From Botryotinia globosa (lineage: Eukaryota; Ascomycota; Leotiomycetes; Helotiales; Sclerotiniaceae): a DNA stretch of 64,000 nucleotides. How positions within the stretch are numbered: the stretch's first letter is position 1; each line of letters opens with the position of its first letter. Under the pieces are notes generated by a model. That model ran no database searches. It saw only the letters and a program-made list of their open reading frames with translations, and had not been told where the DNA came from. The DNA is taken from positions 248,001 through 312,000 of the forward strand of contig RCSZ01000005.1 in NCBI GenBank assembly GCA_014898425.1. Direction: 5' to 3'. Both the position numbers and the translations under genes were made by a program. Of the stretch, positions 11,946-25,121 are shown piece after piece.

Positions 11946-12336
11946 GCTGAGCCTCTAGCTCAAAATTTATGAACTTAAGTAGTTAGAGTAGGGAAGATCA
12001 GAAGAGGCTTTGGCACAAGTTAGACTGTGAAAATACGTCTTCTCACCTGTGCTTTATTTTTTCACGTGTGGATTCCAGGTGTACCTCAACTACTTCCGCT
12101 TCTTTGCGATTCAGCCTTCAGGATTTGTAAGCCCCATCAGAATATAACACATAATCAATTGCCCACTCGAAGTACTTGTTCGAAGTTCATGGTGGTCAAG
12201 AAAAGGTTTATTTTAAGCTTATCCCTTTCGTCGCGACTTTCGAGCCCCACATTCACATCTCCACTAAAATCCTTGGAAGACAAGATTGTCACGACATTCC
12301 AACATTCGCTAACCTTACATTTGTTACGTTGATATC
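11946..12336. other. Convergent 3' spacer between monooxygenase and MFS gene
   Basis: 391 bp between two convergent stop codons. I see no gene motifs; the overlapping ~70-100-codon ORFs have no family signature. Confidence 0.5.
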
Positions 12337-14273
12337 TTATGCGAGTCTGCGAGGTTTTCTCTCCCACATAAGCCCTATGGCCAAGAGCTCAGCAGCGCAA
12401 AAGCACAGTATCATGACCAATTGATTCTTATATCCCTGAGCGAACGCGGTTCGAACCGCGATTTGATCGCCCGGAGACAGTAAAGCCACCGAAGAGATAT
12501 TCTGAAGAAGGTGATTAACAATTTCAGTAGGTAGGATATCAGCCAGGGCTGATATGACATTGCTACTTAGTAGACTAGTAGCAATTGCAACGCCAATCGC
12601 GCCTCCAAGAATACGCATCTGTGTGACACCGCCGAGTGCAACAGCTACGCCATTGTTAGTTCCTGAAAACGAAAGGAAATTTGCATTATGAAAATCTGTA
12701 GGTACCTAGAAGTCGCTTTTCAACGATGAAGGGTGTGATGCTTAATAGCGTCGTTAATCCAAGGCCAACACCCATTCCTGCCAGCACTTCATAGCCGTAG
12801 AAACTAGCCGGCATATGGGCTGTTACTGGTATTGAGTATAAGAGACCAGTTCCAAGGATTTGCAGAACGGTGGCTGCGGTCAGCACATGAATCGGGGGTA
12901 TTCGACCTTTCGCCGTTAAGCCCCCAGTTATTGCTGAACCGACAGCAACAGACATTGTGTATGGCAAAACGCGCACACCCGCAATCAAGGTGGAGGTATT
13001 GCTGATGTTCTGGACTCTCTGTGGAATTTCAATCACCAAAGTCACGAAAGGGACTCCTGATAAGAGCGCGTAACTAACTTCGTGTTAGTTAAGAATTTGA
13101 TGTTTCAATCGGACTGAGTAAACCTTACATATATATGCCCATAAGAACCCTATGTTTCAGGAATTCCCATGGGATGACGGGTTGCCTCGCAGATTGTTTC
13201 AAAAACAGCAATCTCTGCCATGCAAAAAACAGAGCAAGAAGAACAAAAGCAAGTACCAAGAAAGTGATTACTAAGGCCGAATTCCAAGCGAAGGCTACCC
13301 CCGCCTCCTCGAAAGCTACAATAAGAAAGATACAAGCGGTTGGGAGTAACAAGAAACCCACATAGTCGAATTTTCCCCGCAAATCACTCAGCTTTGGTGG
13401 CAATAGTACTGCTTTAGATGGTCTGTTGTCGGGGAAGCCTGCAGGCATTGCCAATATGACTAGGACTAATCCTACCATACCGATAGGCAAGTTAATCCAA
13501 AAAATCCATCTCCAGGTCGTATGCTGAGGAATTGCACCTCCCAGAAGTGGACCCAGTAGAAAACTAATAGCCAGAGCCAGAGAAACGATGCCGTTGAATT
13601 TGCCGTATTGCTCCGGCACGACCATCTCCGCTACGATTATAGGTACCATGCTAAATATTCCAGCACCCCCAACTCCCTGTAGGGCTCTGAAAGTAATACT
13701 ATATCTTTTGATTAGGGTTATGAATGACTGAGGTTATGGGTTCCTTTTCCTTACAGTTGGGTACTATTTGATGCACCTCCACAGCCACCCGAAAACGCCA
13801 AAAAGATCACAAGGGCGACAACAAGCATAATTTTACGACCAACGAGATCACTCATCTTAGCCCAAATGATCAGAGCGCCTAAAAAATTAGAACGCATACA
13901 CGCGTGTACCAAGGCTTACTTACTAAAGTATGTGGCCAAGTAACTATTCACTATCCAACTGCTCTGGTCAAATGCCTGAAGGTCATCAGATATAGTAACA
14001 AGAGAAGTGCTGACGATGGTGATATCCAGCGAAGATAGCATGAGACTCAGGCATAGACTGCAAACAAATCAGTCAAGTCTTACGCTTATCAAACATTCAA
14101 GCATACCCAAGTGTGAGCAGACCTAATCGCCACCCAGAAAGGTACCTTGTGCCGTCACTAGCACTCTGGTCGCTGATGGTCCCCGAATCCTCTGGCACCA
14201 CTTTTCCAGGGGCCACGGAGGAAGGCATTGTGCCCGAGGCTTGCTTCGTCGTGATAACCTCAAGGCTGGTCAT
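12337..14273 (-). CDS. MFS drug:H+ antiporter, 14-TM (DHA2-like) exporter
   Basis: Six exons on the minus strand: 14273-14107, 14057-13924, 13878-13755, 13698-13129, 13073-12706 and 12662-12337. Introns are 43-56 bp with phases consistent throughout, giving ~562 aa. The spliced product shows LDITIVSTSLVTIS in TM1, SALIIWAKMSDLVGRK (the loop 2-3 MFS motif), ALQGVGGAGIFSMVP (the motif C region) and LGPLLGGAI. About fourteen hydrophobic segments are separated by short loops, and the hydrophilic N-terminus is Ser/Thr-rich. These proteins export toxic or secondary metabolites across the plasma membrane using the proton gradient. Position opposite the PKS suggests product export and self-protection. 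Start: 14273 gives a normal-length N-terminus; in-frame Met codons also exist at 14285 and 14321. Confidence 0.93.
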
Positions 14274-16918
14274 TATTCTCAACATACAGAGAAAAGAGTA
14301 ACAGGTGAAATGTATTTTCAATCGATCTCCTCCAGATTAGGCAGATTATCGCCAGAGTGAATGCTTTCTTTCCTGCAGCCTTGATTTGTCTTGAAATTGG
14401 TATCGCATGTGCCGTTACACGTTGATGGTTGTACTACATATCTGCATTGCAAACAAAGCGAACATTGATTTTTTCGTCAAATCAAAAAGCCAAGCCACAT
14501 TCAAGTATTTCTGTAATATATCCAGTTGAATCCTGAAATCGCCCCAGTGATTCAGTGACTGCGATATAATTTGACCTGTGTTTTGGCATGGCGAAGAATG
14601 CCTGACTGGTCGTTGCTATTCCAAAGCCACTCAGGTGGGTTTAATTTCCGATTTATGCATTTGCTTTTCACCGCGATCTCAAGATCCAGTGGCGTTCACT
14701 GCATTGATGCTGTGCCTCTGGAATATTGAAATAAAATATATATTGCAGCTGCAGTTGCAGGTGTAGGTGCATCTGTATCAATTTTGCAATCCCTTTCAGT
14801 GAAGGATTCACTACCATGGGGAGCCCTGCAAAGATCGCAATGCTGGTGAAAAACGGGACGTCTGATTCACTTGGCATGCACCAGCAATAACATAAAGCTT
14901 CGGAGAAAATGAATCCCTGTTACCAAGGAGAAGAATAAATCTAATGTTATCAGATGGTTCTCCTTGGGTTTCTCTTTCTGGTGCTTGTAATATCAACCAA
15001 CCAATGCAGAACATCTCTACGGAGAACATTTTAGGAATCCTGATTGGGATGCAAATCGTGATGTATAAGCTCGGAAGTCCGAAGATCATACCACTTAACT
15101 GCGGTGAAACTGACTCCCGTCGGAATGGGAGCTAAGATCGATTAAGTCATTATATGGTGGTCATGATATTTTGAGTAGCATTGAAGGTTTAGACACTTAA
15201 TTAGGGCCTGTTTGGCTTGAGGCTCGCATAAATAATACATTATATATATAAAAAATACACATAAATTTCTTTGTATTTTATAACTCAAAATATACACTTT
15301 GAAATTGTTTTGTTTAAATCAACTTGAAAATATAAAACAAGTATATATTTTTGTTTGTATTCTTAAATATATTATCAAAATAAAAAGCACTAAGTTAATT
15401 TGTTATATAATAAATCTTTCATATATATAACTTTCTTCCTTCTTACCGTTTTTTATATTGTTTTTTATATTCAATATATATACTCAATATATAAACTATA
15501 ATTTATTATATAATATTATATAACAATTTTATTATCACTTTTAATATTATTTTCAATCTTTATTTTATTTTAGATTATATTTTGTATAATAAAAATTAAA
15601 CTATTGTGTAATAAATTCATCTTTTTTTTATGTAATACAAAAATTTATTTATATGCATTTTGTCAATATTAATGCGAGCCTCGAGCCAAACGGGCCCTTA
15701 GCTTAAGTGGGCATATCTCTCACATAAGTACCGGCAAGATTTCTTCACCCAGAGTGATAGGATAGTAGCAGCTAGCAAGGATCATTGGGTATTTTATATT
15801 GTATTTCTACTTCCTTTAAAGGTTGACAGGTGATATTATGCAGCCAGCGTGTCATCAATCCTAAACTCAGACCGAGCCGCACACAAAACCAATTGGGAGG
15901 TTGGTAAGTCAGCCGACGATTGTGGAGGGATATCCAATAATCATCAGAAAAATCATGAGTATTGCTCCTGGTAAAAAGGTCACTTAGGAGAACTCATATC
16001 AGGATCGGCTCTTTGCAGCTGAGATGTATTGTTCTATTCTTGGATATATTGGCAGCATGAATTCAAGGACGTTCCATAAGCCACATGTATTGATTGGCTA
16101 GTTTGAGGAGATTGGACGGATACGCTATGCTTCATCACTGATAAAACCCACTATCTAAGAGTGTGCACTTAAGGGGAATAGATGAGATCAGAACAGACTA
16201 GTCAACGTCCGAATTTAGTCTATTCAGATGATGATTCTGCACACACACATGGTCACAATCCTAGGGCTCCAAGCGTACTTTGTGGAGAGATCAAATTTTG
16301 CATGAATCTGGTATTAAATTCTTCGTGATATGAAGATCCAAGATTAGCTCAATTTTAGTCTAAATTTGAACCAAAGTATTGTAATGATGCCCGTTAGTAT
16401 TTTGTAAGTTGGCTAATGGAAGCTAAAAAAACAGTCGCATTATACAGGTCTAAGAACGTTATGGTTTGAAGCTCGCCATTATAAAATTATGAATTATAGC
16501 GTTTCTACTCATCTTAAATCTCTGTACTTCGTGTTGTTTCACGGCAATTCATTTATACCTACTACTTCGGTATCATCATGACTGGGGGATGCAAAAAGAA
16601 TATATTGGTAAACGGGACTGCCGTTCCAATTATGCACCTTCCAATACTTCAGCAATACTTCCATTGTTCTATTCCTCACACAAGATTGTTCAGATATAGC
16701 TCTCAGTAACCTATCATCAGCTCGTCACTCTCAATCTTTCACTCCAGATCTTAAAGCCATAATACTGCATCATTAGTAGCACATTATTCGCTAGCACTGC
16801 TTAGCTGATTGAATTTCCCATCGAGATACATGCTTCTAGTTTGGTCGCTCAAAAGATTAAATTGGTACTCGAATTCACAAGTCAAGCAAGTCCACATTCA
16901 AAAACGACTATTTCAAGT
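14274..16918. promoter_or_regulatory. Divergent MFS-PKS intergenic/promoter region (contains a MITE)
   Basis: A 2.6-kb spacer between the start codons of the exporter (-) and the PKS (+). A 494-bp MITE occupies 15204-15697, listed separately. The rest shows no gene. Small ORFs at 14578-14766 and 14811-15135 have no motif. A pathway transcription factor gene, often found in such gaps, is absent. Confidence 0.55.
15201..15700. mobile_element. Tourist-like (PIF/Harbinger-type) MITE, 494 bp, with TTA target-site duplication
   Basis: The element proper is 15204-15697. Its left end begins GGGCCTGTTTGGCTTGAGG. The right end, read on the other strand, begins GGGCCCGTTTGGCTCGAGG. The two agree over 26 bp with two mismatches. 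Both ends are flanked by TTA (15201-15203 and 15698-15700), the 3-bp duplication of PIF/Harbinger elements. The GGGxxTGTTTGG terminus matches the known Tourist family consensus. The interior is extremely A/T-rich and has no transposase ORF, so it is non-autonomous. It lies ~930 bp upstream of the MFS start and ~1.2 kb upstream of the PKS start. Confidence 0.88.
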
Positions 16919-19900
16919 ATGGCTGAATCTTCTCACAAAATCGAGCCATTGGCCATTATTGGCTTATCATTCAAGTTTCCTCAAGGTATGGAAACTGCCG
17001 AATCCCTCTGGGAGCGACTCGCTACTAGTCAATCAGCCTGGTCGCCATTCCCCGAGAGCCGTTTAAACTTCGACGGCGTTTATGATCCAGATTCTGCAAG
17101 ATTGAATAGTGTAAATAAGCTCTCAACCCTTGCATACAATGACAGTCACTGAGAACGTATAGTTTCCTCTGAAAGGAGCACATTTTGTGGACGGTGATCT
17201 AGGCGCATTCGATGCACCGTTTTTCACAATTGGACCTCATGAAGCGGCGGAAATTGATCCTCAATCTCGAATATTGCTTGAAGTAACATACCGAGCCCTA
17301 GAGAATGGTATGTTCCTACAGGTACTCCAGCAAAATAATACTAATCATTCTTATAGCGGGAATACCATTGAAGAAAGTAGCCAATTCAAACATATCTGTA
17401 TACACTGGAAGCTTTGGAGATGACTACAAGTCTTTCTCTACCAAAGATCCTCAATTTGGAGGCCAGTATTCAGCAAGTTCTGTGTCAGCTAATATGTTAG
17501 CCAATCGTATCAGCTGGTACTTTGACTTACGTGGCGAGTCCATCAACATGGACACAGCTTGCTCTAGTACTCTTGTCGCATTTCACACTGCATGCCAGAG
17601 GCTACGGAATAATGAATCTGAAATGGTATGTCGATAAAAATTGCATTGATCTCTAGTAGTCTAATGAGGATGTTAGGCCATTGTAGCTGGTTCAAATTTG
17701 TTTTTGAGTCCAGATATGGCTATGTCATTAAACAATCAGAATTTTCTATCACCAGATGGGAGATGCTGGAGTTTTGATGAGAAAGCGAATGGGTATGGTC
17801 GTGGTGAAGGATTTGGAGTGTTGATAGTGAAGCGATTAAGCGATGCGCTCAAGAACAATGATGCCATACGAGCTGTTATCCGAGCCACAGGAACGAACCA
17901 AGATGGAAAAACGCCAGGTATTGTTCAACCAAGTAGAAGTAGCCAGGAGCAACTCATTCGAGATTTATATGAAAAAGCTGGTTTGGACATGAGCCAGACA
18001 AGATATGTGGAGGCGCATGGTACAGGAACACCTGTCGGAGGTAAGGCGAAGAAAATGCCATGAAACGAATAATACTAATGTGATAGGATAGATCCTATAG
18101 AGGCAGGAGCAATTGCCGATGCGTTCAGCCACGCTCGCTCTGCTGAATCTCCTCTGTATATAGGAACTATCAAATCAAACATCGGCCACCTGGAGGGTAC
18201 CAGTGGTATAGCAGGTCTCATCAAGAGCGTTTTAATGCTTGAACACAGAATGATTCCAGGAATCGCAGGACTTGAAAATGTCAACCATGCTATCGGAGCA
18301 GAGCATCCACATTTGAAGGTATCTTTCTCAGTTGATACTGTTTAACGTAGAATTCAGACTTACTCTATCATGTTTAGTTTCCAAAAGAGCTCATACCATG
18401 GCCCTCGGAAGGCTTATGTCGCTTGTCAATCAACTCTTTCGGATTTGGAGGAACAAATGCCCACGTGATAATGGAAGATGCGATCGGTCATCTCAAGCTT
18501 CGAGACGATGTTTCGGACCACAAACAGATAAACGGAAACATGGATTCAGCACACAATAAAGCTCCTGTGTCTAATGGTTTCCATCATCATGAGGTTAGAA
18601 AAATTCTAGTGTTCTCATCTCAAGACGAGAATGGCATCAAACGACTCGAATCGGCATACAAAGGGCACTGGTCCCGAATGACCATGAATAATTTTAGTAA
18701 TTCATACATGAATAGACTAAGCTACACACTGAGTGACCGACGAAGTTCTCTCTTATGGAGATCATTTGCAACATCTAACTCTGAAAACGATTTGACAGCT
18801 GGGATCAAGTTTTCGCCGGCCATACGTGCCATCTCTCAGCCACGTCTTGCATTCTGTTTTACAGGACAAGGCGCTCAATGGTATGCGATGGCTCGAGAAA
18901 TTCAGGCTAACGCTTTCAGAAAAAGTCTTATAGAAACATCCGAGCTTCTCAACGAAATGGGATGTTTGTGGTCACTACAAGGTATTTTTTTTCCCATTGC
19001 TTCTCATGCCAACGCTAACTAACCCACTTTCAGCTGAACTTTCACGGGATAAAGAAACTTCTAGAGTGAATAGACCAGAACTCAGCCAACCAATTTGTAC
19101 TGCAATACAGATAGCTTTGGTTGATCTTTTAGAGAGCGTTGAACTTCGACCCTCGGTGGTATTTGGCCATTCATCCGGCGAAATAGCGACTGCGTAATCA
19201 TTATCTCTTTCCAAATATATTACCACATGCTTACAGAATCTTTAGATATTGTATTGGAGCTTTGGATAAGCGTTCTGCTATGAAGATCGCTTATCATAGA
19301 GGTTTACTCTCAGCTAAGATAGCTGAAAATAATAGTACCCAAGGCGGAATGCTTTCGGTTGGTTTATCTGCAGAAAAAGTTCTGTTGTATCTCACCAAAG
19401 TTGAAGTCAAATTTGGTTACTCTGGAATTTCAATAGGATGCATCAATAGTCCTAGTAATGTCACAATTACAGGCAATATGAACCACATAAACTATCTCCA
19501 TGAGATTCTGGAAAAAGATAACATCTTCACCCGAAAACTACTGGTTGGTGTCGCATATCATTCTCATCACATGAGTGCCGTAGCCGCAGCATACTCGGAG
19601 CAATTAAGTAGCTTGTCTTCCCAGGTATCTGCAATACCTATCACCATGGTATCTTCAGTTACGGGAAAAGTAGTCAGCAGTGATGAGCTACGTCAGCCAA
19701 GCTACTGGGTTAAAAACATGGTATCCCCTGTGAAATTCCTCGACGCGGTTACTTGTGCTAGCTCACTAAGCATATCAAACGATGGAGTCATTCTGCACGA
19801 TAGCTCAAAAGACTGTTTCGATGATGTGCTAGAAATTGGACCCCATTCAGCCTTACAAGGACCTTTGAAAGATATCTTCAAGCAATCGGATAAAAATTCA

Positions 19901-22900
19901 GCTATAGGGTATTATTCCGTCCTGATACGCAATGTCAATGCAAATAATTCGATGCTTGAAACGATTGGAAATCTTTATTGTCGGGGTCATAGTATAAACA
20001 TCCAAGCTTTAAACGACCAGAATTCCTCAGGGACTTGTTCCTTAACCCCGTTAACAGACTTGCCGGAGTATCCTTTTGATCACTCTAAATCATATTGGCG
20101 TGAATCTCGCCTTAGCAAAGGTCATAGATTTCGCAGAATTCCTCGTAATGACTTTCTTGGCACTCCAGTACCAGATTGGAACCCACAGGAAGCTAAATGG
20201 AGACGTCGAATTAGAATCTCGGAAGATCCTTGGATTGAGGACCACAACATCTCCAACGCATGCATTCTTCCTGCTTCTGCTATGCTTGTCATGGCAATAG
20301 AGGCGGCGAAGATCATGGCTAAGTTGAGATCTAAGAAATCCATTTCCGGATTCATCATCCAAAACGTCGTCGTGTCACGAGCTCTCACTGTTCCTTCCGA
20401 TTCAGATGGAGTCGAAATGGAATTCTACCTCCGACCATGCGGACTTGCATCTGACAGAGAGATAACATGGTCAGAGTTCCGAATTTATACCTCAGAGAAT
20501 CATGATTGGGTTGAAGTATGTCGAGGCCAAGTCCGAGTGACTCATGGAGATCTTGAAAATGAGGTCGATAATGGGATTGAGCAAGCTTTAGATGATGAAT
20601 ATCATCGAACGGAGCTCTCGCGTATCCGCGCCTCTAGCTACCAGAAAGTGGATATGCAAAACTTCTACCCGGTGCTGAAAGAAAATGGAATTAATTTTGG
20701 AACCGCTCATCAGACAATCAGAAATGGTGCTTATGGTCAGGATAAAGAGTGCATTGCCGAGATTGCGCTGGATAGTTGGATACCAAAAAAAAGAGAACTC
20801 CAACAAACAAATTATACTATCCATCCTACCTCACTCGATGGAATGTTTCAATTGGGTCTGTTAGCTTTGGTGGCAGCGAGGATGAAGATAAATCCAAGTG
20901 TCATAGTTGGGCTTCGCAGATTATGGATTGCAGAAGGCAAGATTAATATTCCCGGTTCATCGACGATGTCTACGTATGCAAAGTCTGTAATGAATGGTTC
21001 TACAACCACTCTCATGGATGCAGTTGCATTTGATAAAGAAGCAACTAATCCTATATTAATCATTGATGGACTCGAAGGAAAATTCTTGGTGCAGCCGGAC
21101 AGGCCTTGTGATACACATAATCGTCACATCTCCTGGAATTTTGATTACAGACCGGATATCGATCTCCTTTCCAAGAAAGAGCTGGTTCAATATGTTTCCA
21201 ATTCAAGCAATATTCAGTCTGCTCCGCTCAGACTAGATCATGACGTCAAGCTATTATTATATCTCTGCATTCTGAGAACGTTGAATCGGCTAACTGACTT
21301 TGAAGTTGCGGGGCTGAAGCCACACCATATCAAATATTTACAATGGATGCAATATGAAAGAACCAAGCTTTGCAGGTCAGATATGTGCAATGGCGCAGTC
21401 AATGTTAGAGAGCATATCGACGACAATGCATTCTATGAAAATCTTTTAAACCGTCTGAGGCATACCAATGCGCGAGGAAAACTCTACGCGATACTTGCAA
21501 CAAATCTCTACGATATACTCACAGGAGAGATCGATGTTCTCGAAGTCATGTTCGCGGAGCCATTAGTAAAAGATTATTATAGAGAACTATACAAATCCAC
21601 AAATGGCTTATACAAAACTCTCACCTATCTCGACACTCTAGTCCACAAGCATCCCAATATGAAGATATTAGAGATCGGAGCAGGTACAGGAGGAATGACA
21701 AACTACCTCCTCGATATTCTTGCACAGAACGGTGCTCGTGATCCTCGTGTTGGTACGCCTCGATTTGCCCACTACACATATACGGATATTTCCGCTGGTT
21801 TCTTCGAAGGCGCGACTTCTTTATTCGAGAATTTTCCAGATATGGTGACGTTCAAAGTACTGGATATTGAGAAAGATCCAGTCAAGCAAGGATTCGAAAT
21901 AGAAAGCTATGATTGCATCATTGCAGATAACGTTCTTCACGCCACTCAAGACCTCGAGATTACGATGAAAAACGTGAGGATGCTGTTGAAACCCGGAGGA
22001 AAGCTTCTACTTTTCGAGCTGACGGTTCCAGAGGTTGTTCGAACGAATTTTGCGTTTGGTCTGCTCCCTGGCTGGTGGCGCTTTAATGACAAGTATCGCA
22101 GTTTTAGTGCTGGGATCTCAGATGAAGTATGGGATGAAGTGTTGAAGAGTACTGGATTTTCGGGTATCGACTTCAACTTCAAAGACTACGATGAAGATGA
22201 ATGCCATGAGCATAGCGCACTTATCTCCACATCTCGTGAAGATTTATCAAATGCAACACTGTTCCCTCCAACGATAGTTATACTCGATCCGAAGTCTGAT
22301 CTCCAGAGCAAAACTTACGAAGCGCTGCGTGATCAATTGCGATTATCAGGAACCACAGAAATTACTTCCACTCCACTTAATGAGGTCACCACGTTCAAAG
22401 AAAAGCAGCCCTTTATTGTCGTTCTTTTGGAAATCGACAGACCTTTTTTTCACGAGATGACCGAGCCGGAGTTCGAGGATCTCAAAGCTATGTTCTTGAC
22501 TTTTGAGAATATTTTATGGGCTTGTAAAGGCGGAGGAGATCGACCCAATATGCCAGAGTATGCACTTGTTCAAGGTGCTTTCCGCGCACTACGAATGGAA
22601 AACGTAAGACTCAAATTTATCTCCATCTCATTCGAGACTTCCTCGAATAATGCCACGCATCTCGCGAATAGAGTCTTTGAGGTCTACAGAGAGATTTCCA
22701 CCAAAGGTGTTAAGGACTGCGAGCAGGAATATGTAGAACGCAACGGTATGATTTGCATCGATAGAGTAGTCGATGCAGATTACATGAATCAGAATTTCTC
22801 TGCAACGACAGACGAAATATTACGCAGCGACTGTGAGTTTTCAAAGGCGTCTCCAGTAACTCTCAGTATCAGAACTCCTGGACTGCTTGATACTCTTGAG

Positions 22901-25121
22901 TTCATCCAGGACGACACTCTCAATACTGATCTCGCAGCCGATGAGATCGAGATCAAAGTTGAAGCCAGCGGTGTTAACTTCCGAGACTGTCTCATCGCAC
23001 TGGGACGAATACCCAGCGTGAGTTTCGGGTTTGAGTGTTCGGGTCGTGTTTCCCGCACTGGATCTCACGCGACCAAATTGCAGGTAGGCGATAGGGTGTG
23101 CGCAAGCACAATTGGAACGTATAAAACCTATGCTCGTTGCAAGACAAGTAATGTCATTCCTATCCCCGATAACATGTCTTTTGTTGAAGCGGCCGCGATG
23201 CCGGTAGTATTCACGACGGCGTACTATGCCCTTGTGCATATAGCCCAATTGCAGAAAAATGAATCTGTTTTGATACATTCTGCAGCCGGCGGAACAGGGC
23301 AAGCTGCTATTCAGGTAGCAAAACTCCTAGGCGCTGAGATTTTTGTGACTGTGGGATCGAAGTCTAAGAAGAACTTGCTTATTAGTCTGTATCAGATACC
23401 GGCAGATCATATTTTCTATAGTCGCAATTCCCTATTCGTCAAGGGCATCAAAAGAATGACTGATGATCACGGCGGTGTCGATGTTATCTTGAATTCACTC
23501 AGCGGTGATCTTCTAGTAGACACATGGCAATGCATAGCGCCATTCGGAAGATTTCTCGAAATTGGCAAGAAAGACATCTTAGCGAATGGGAATTTACCCA
23601 TGCTTCCATTCTCTCGAAATGCCTCTTTTCATGCCATTGATTTGAACGAGGCGCAAAAGTACCGACCAGGACTCCTTATCGATCTCCAAAGAAGTATCAC
23701 CACTCTACTTTTCGATAACAAAATACGACCACCGCAACCTATCCACGTTTATGGGATCGGAGAGGTTGAAAAAGCCTTCAGGTATCTACAGAGCGGGAAA
23801 AACTCTGGCAAGACAATCATTCAAATCCAAGGGAATGATATGATCAAGGTAAGTTCAACCACTCCCACACAAATGAATCAATCTCACAAAAGTAGACATC
23901 TCTCAAAAGACCACATCCGTGGGCATTTCCAGAAAACGCAACCTACATTATCGCAGGTGGACTCGGTGGTATCGGTCGAAGTACTGCACAATGGATGGCG
24001 GATCGCGGAGCCAAAAATCTAGTCTTGCTCTCGCGATCTGGACCCACATCAGAAGAAGCATCGCAATGCATTGCCAAATTACAAGCTCAAGGGGTACGTG
24101 TAGAAATCCCTCGATGCGATATCGCTGATTTCACATCCCTCGAGTCGGTTCTCAATCATATACATAAAACAATGCCGCCTATTAAAGGGTGTATCCAATC
24201 TGCCATGGTGTTACGAGTAAGTGTTGATTTCGTAAGTGTTATCCAAGCATGCTAACAAAAGTACAGAGTAGTGTATTCGAGAATATGACATACTCTGACT
24301 GGCGAGGAGCATGCGATTGCAAAGTTTCCGGGACCTGGAATCTGCACACTCTCCTCCCGAAAGGTTTGGATCATTTTATCGTGTACTCTTCCATCTCAGG
24401 TGCTATTGGTGGAACAGCATCTGTAAACTACAGCGCCGCTTGTGCCTATCAAGATGCAGTGGTACACTACCGCAATAAAATGGGCGAGAAAGCTACTACT
24501 TTCAACCTGGGAGTTATGATAGACGACGGCATCTTGAGAGATAACATAGCGGTGAGAACTGCGTTACTTGGTACTGGATACTTAGTTGGCATAAAGCAAA
24601 AAGAGATGTTTACTTTACTTGAACATCACTGTGATGCGCTTTTGAGTATACCGACCACTCCACTCAAGTCCCAGATTCTTGTAGGTATCGACACCCCTTC
24701 GTCGATAAAGGCGCGGGGCGCTGACGTACCCTCCATGATGACACTTCCGAAGTTCAGGGGAACATGGAATATCAATGAGAAGGGCACAACAGATATGAAA
24801 GAAGCGGTGTTTAGTGACGTGGCCAGTCAATTACATTGCGTAGCTTCACAAGCAGAGGCAGCCAGAATTATTGCCAATGCATTGATGGAAAGATTGAGCA
24901 ATGCACTGGCTGTTCCTCTACAGAACTTGGATTCCTCGCGCCCTATGCATATCTATGGGGTCGACTCGCTAATCGCCGTTGAGTTAAGAAATTGGTTCAA
25001 CCAAAAGCTCAACGCCGAGGTCGCAGTATTCGAGATCTTGGGGGAAGTCACATTCCAGGACATTGGAGTTCTAGTTGCCAGTAAAAGTAAGCTGGTGGAG
25101 GCACTTTTGACAGGGAATTGA
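16919..25121 (+). CDS. Highly reducing type I polyketide synthase (KS-AT-DH-cMT-ER-KR-ACP)
   Basis: Ten exons: 16919-17110, 17163-17307, 17357-17625, 17677-18040, 18092-18318, 18378-18981, 19034-19193, 19237-23848, 23896-24216 and 24267-25121. Introns are 43-59 bp, giving ~2582 aa. Start 16919 is the first in-frame ATG ([17 protein letters not shown]). KS: DTACSS Cys ~181, EAHGTGTP His ~316, NIGHLEG His ~356. [10 protein letters not shown] and GHSSG with Ser ~647. DH: His ~990 and Asp ~1188 (HPTSLDG). c[11 protein letters not shown] ~1465. ER: NADPH site HSAAGGTG ~2002. KR: GGLGGIG ~2212 and NYSAAC with Tyr ~2353. ACP: GVDSL with Ser ~2532. There is no thioesterase or release domain, as is usual for fungal HR-PKSs, so release must be in trans or by hydrolysis. 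The expected product is a reduced, C-methylated aliphatic chain. DH and KR motifs deviate from consensus (see findings). Confidence 0.97.

Noticed and set aside
22841..23302. 153-codon minus ORF inside the PKS
   Set aside because: It is antisense to the enoylreductase domain and lacks any motif.
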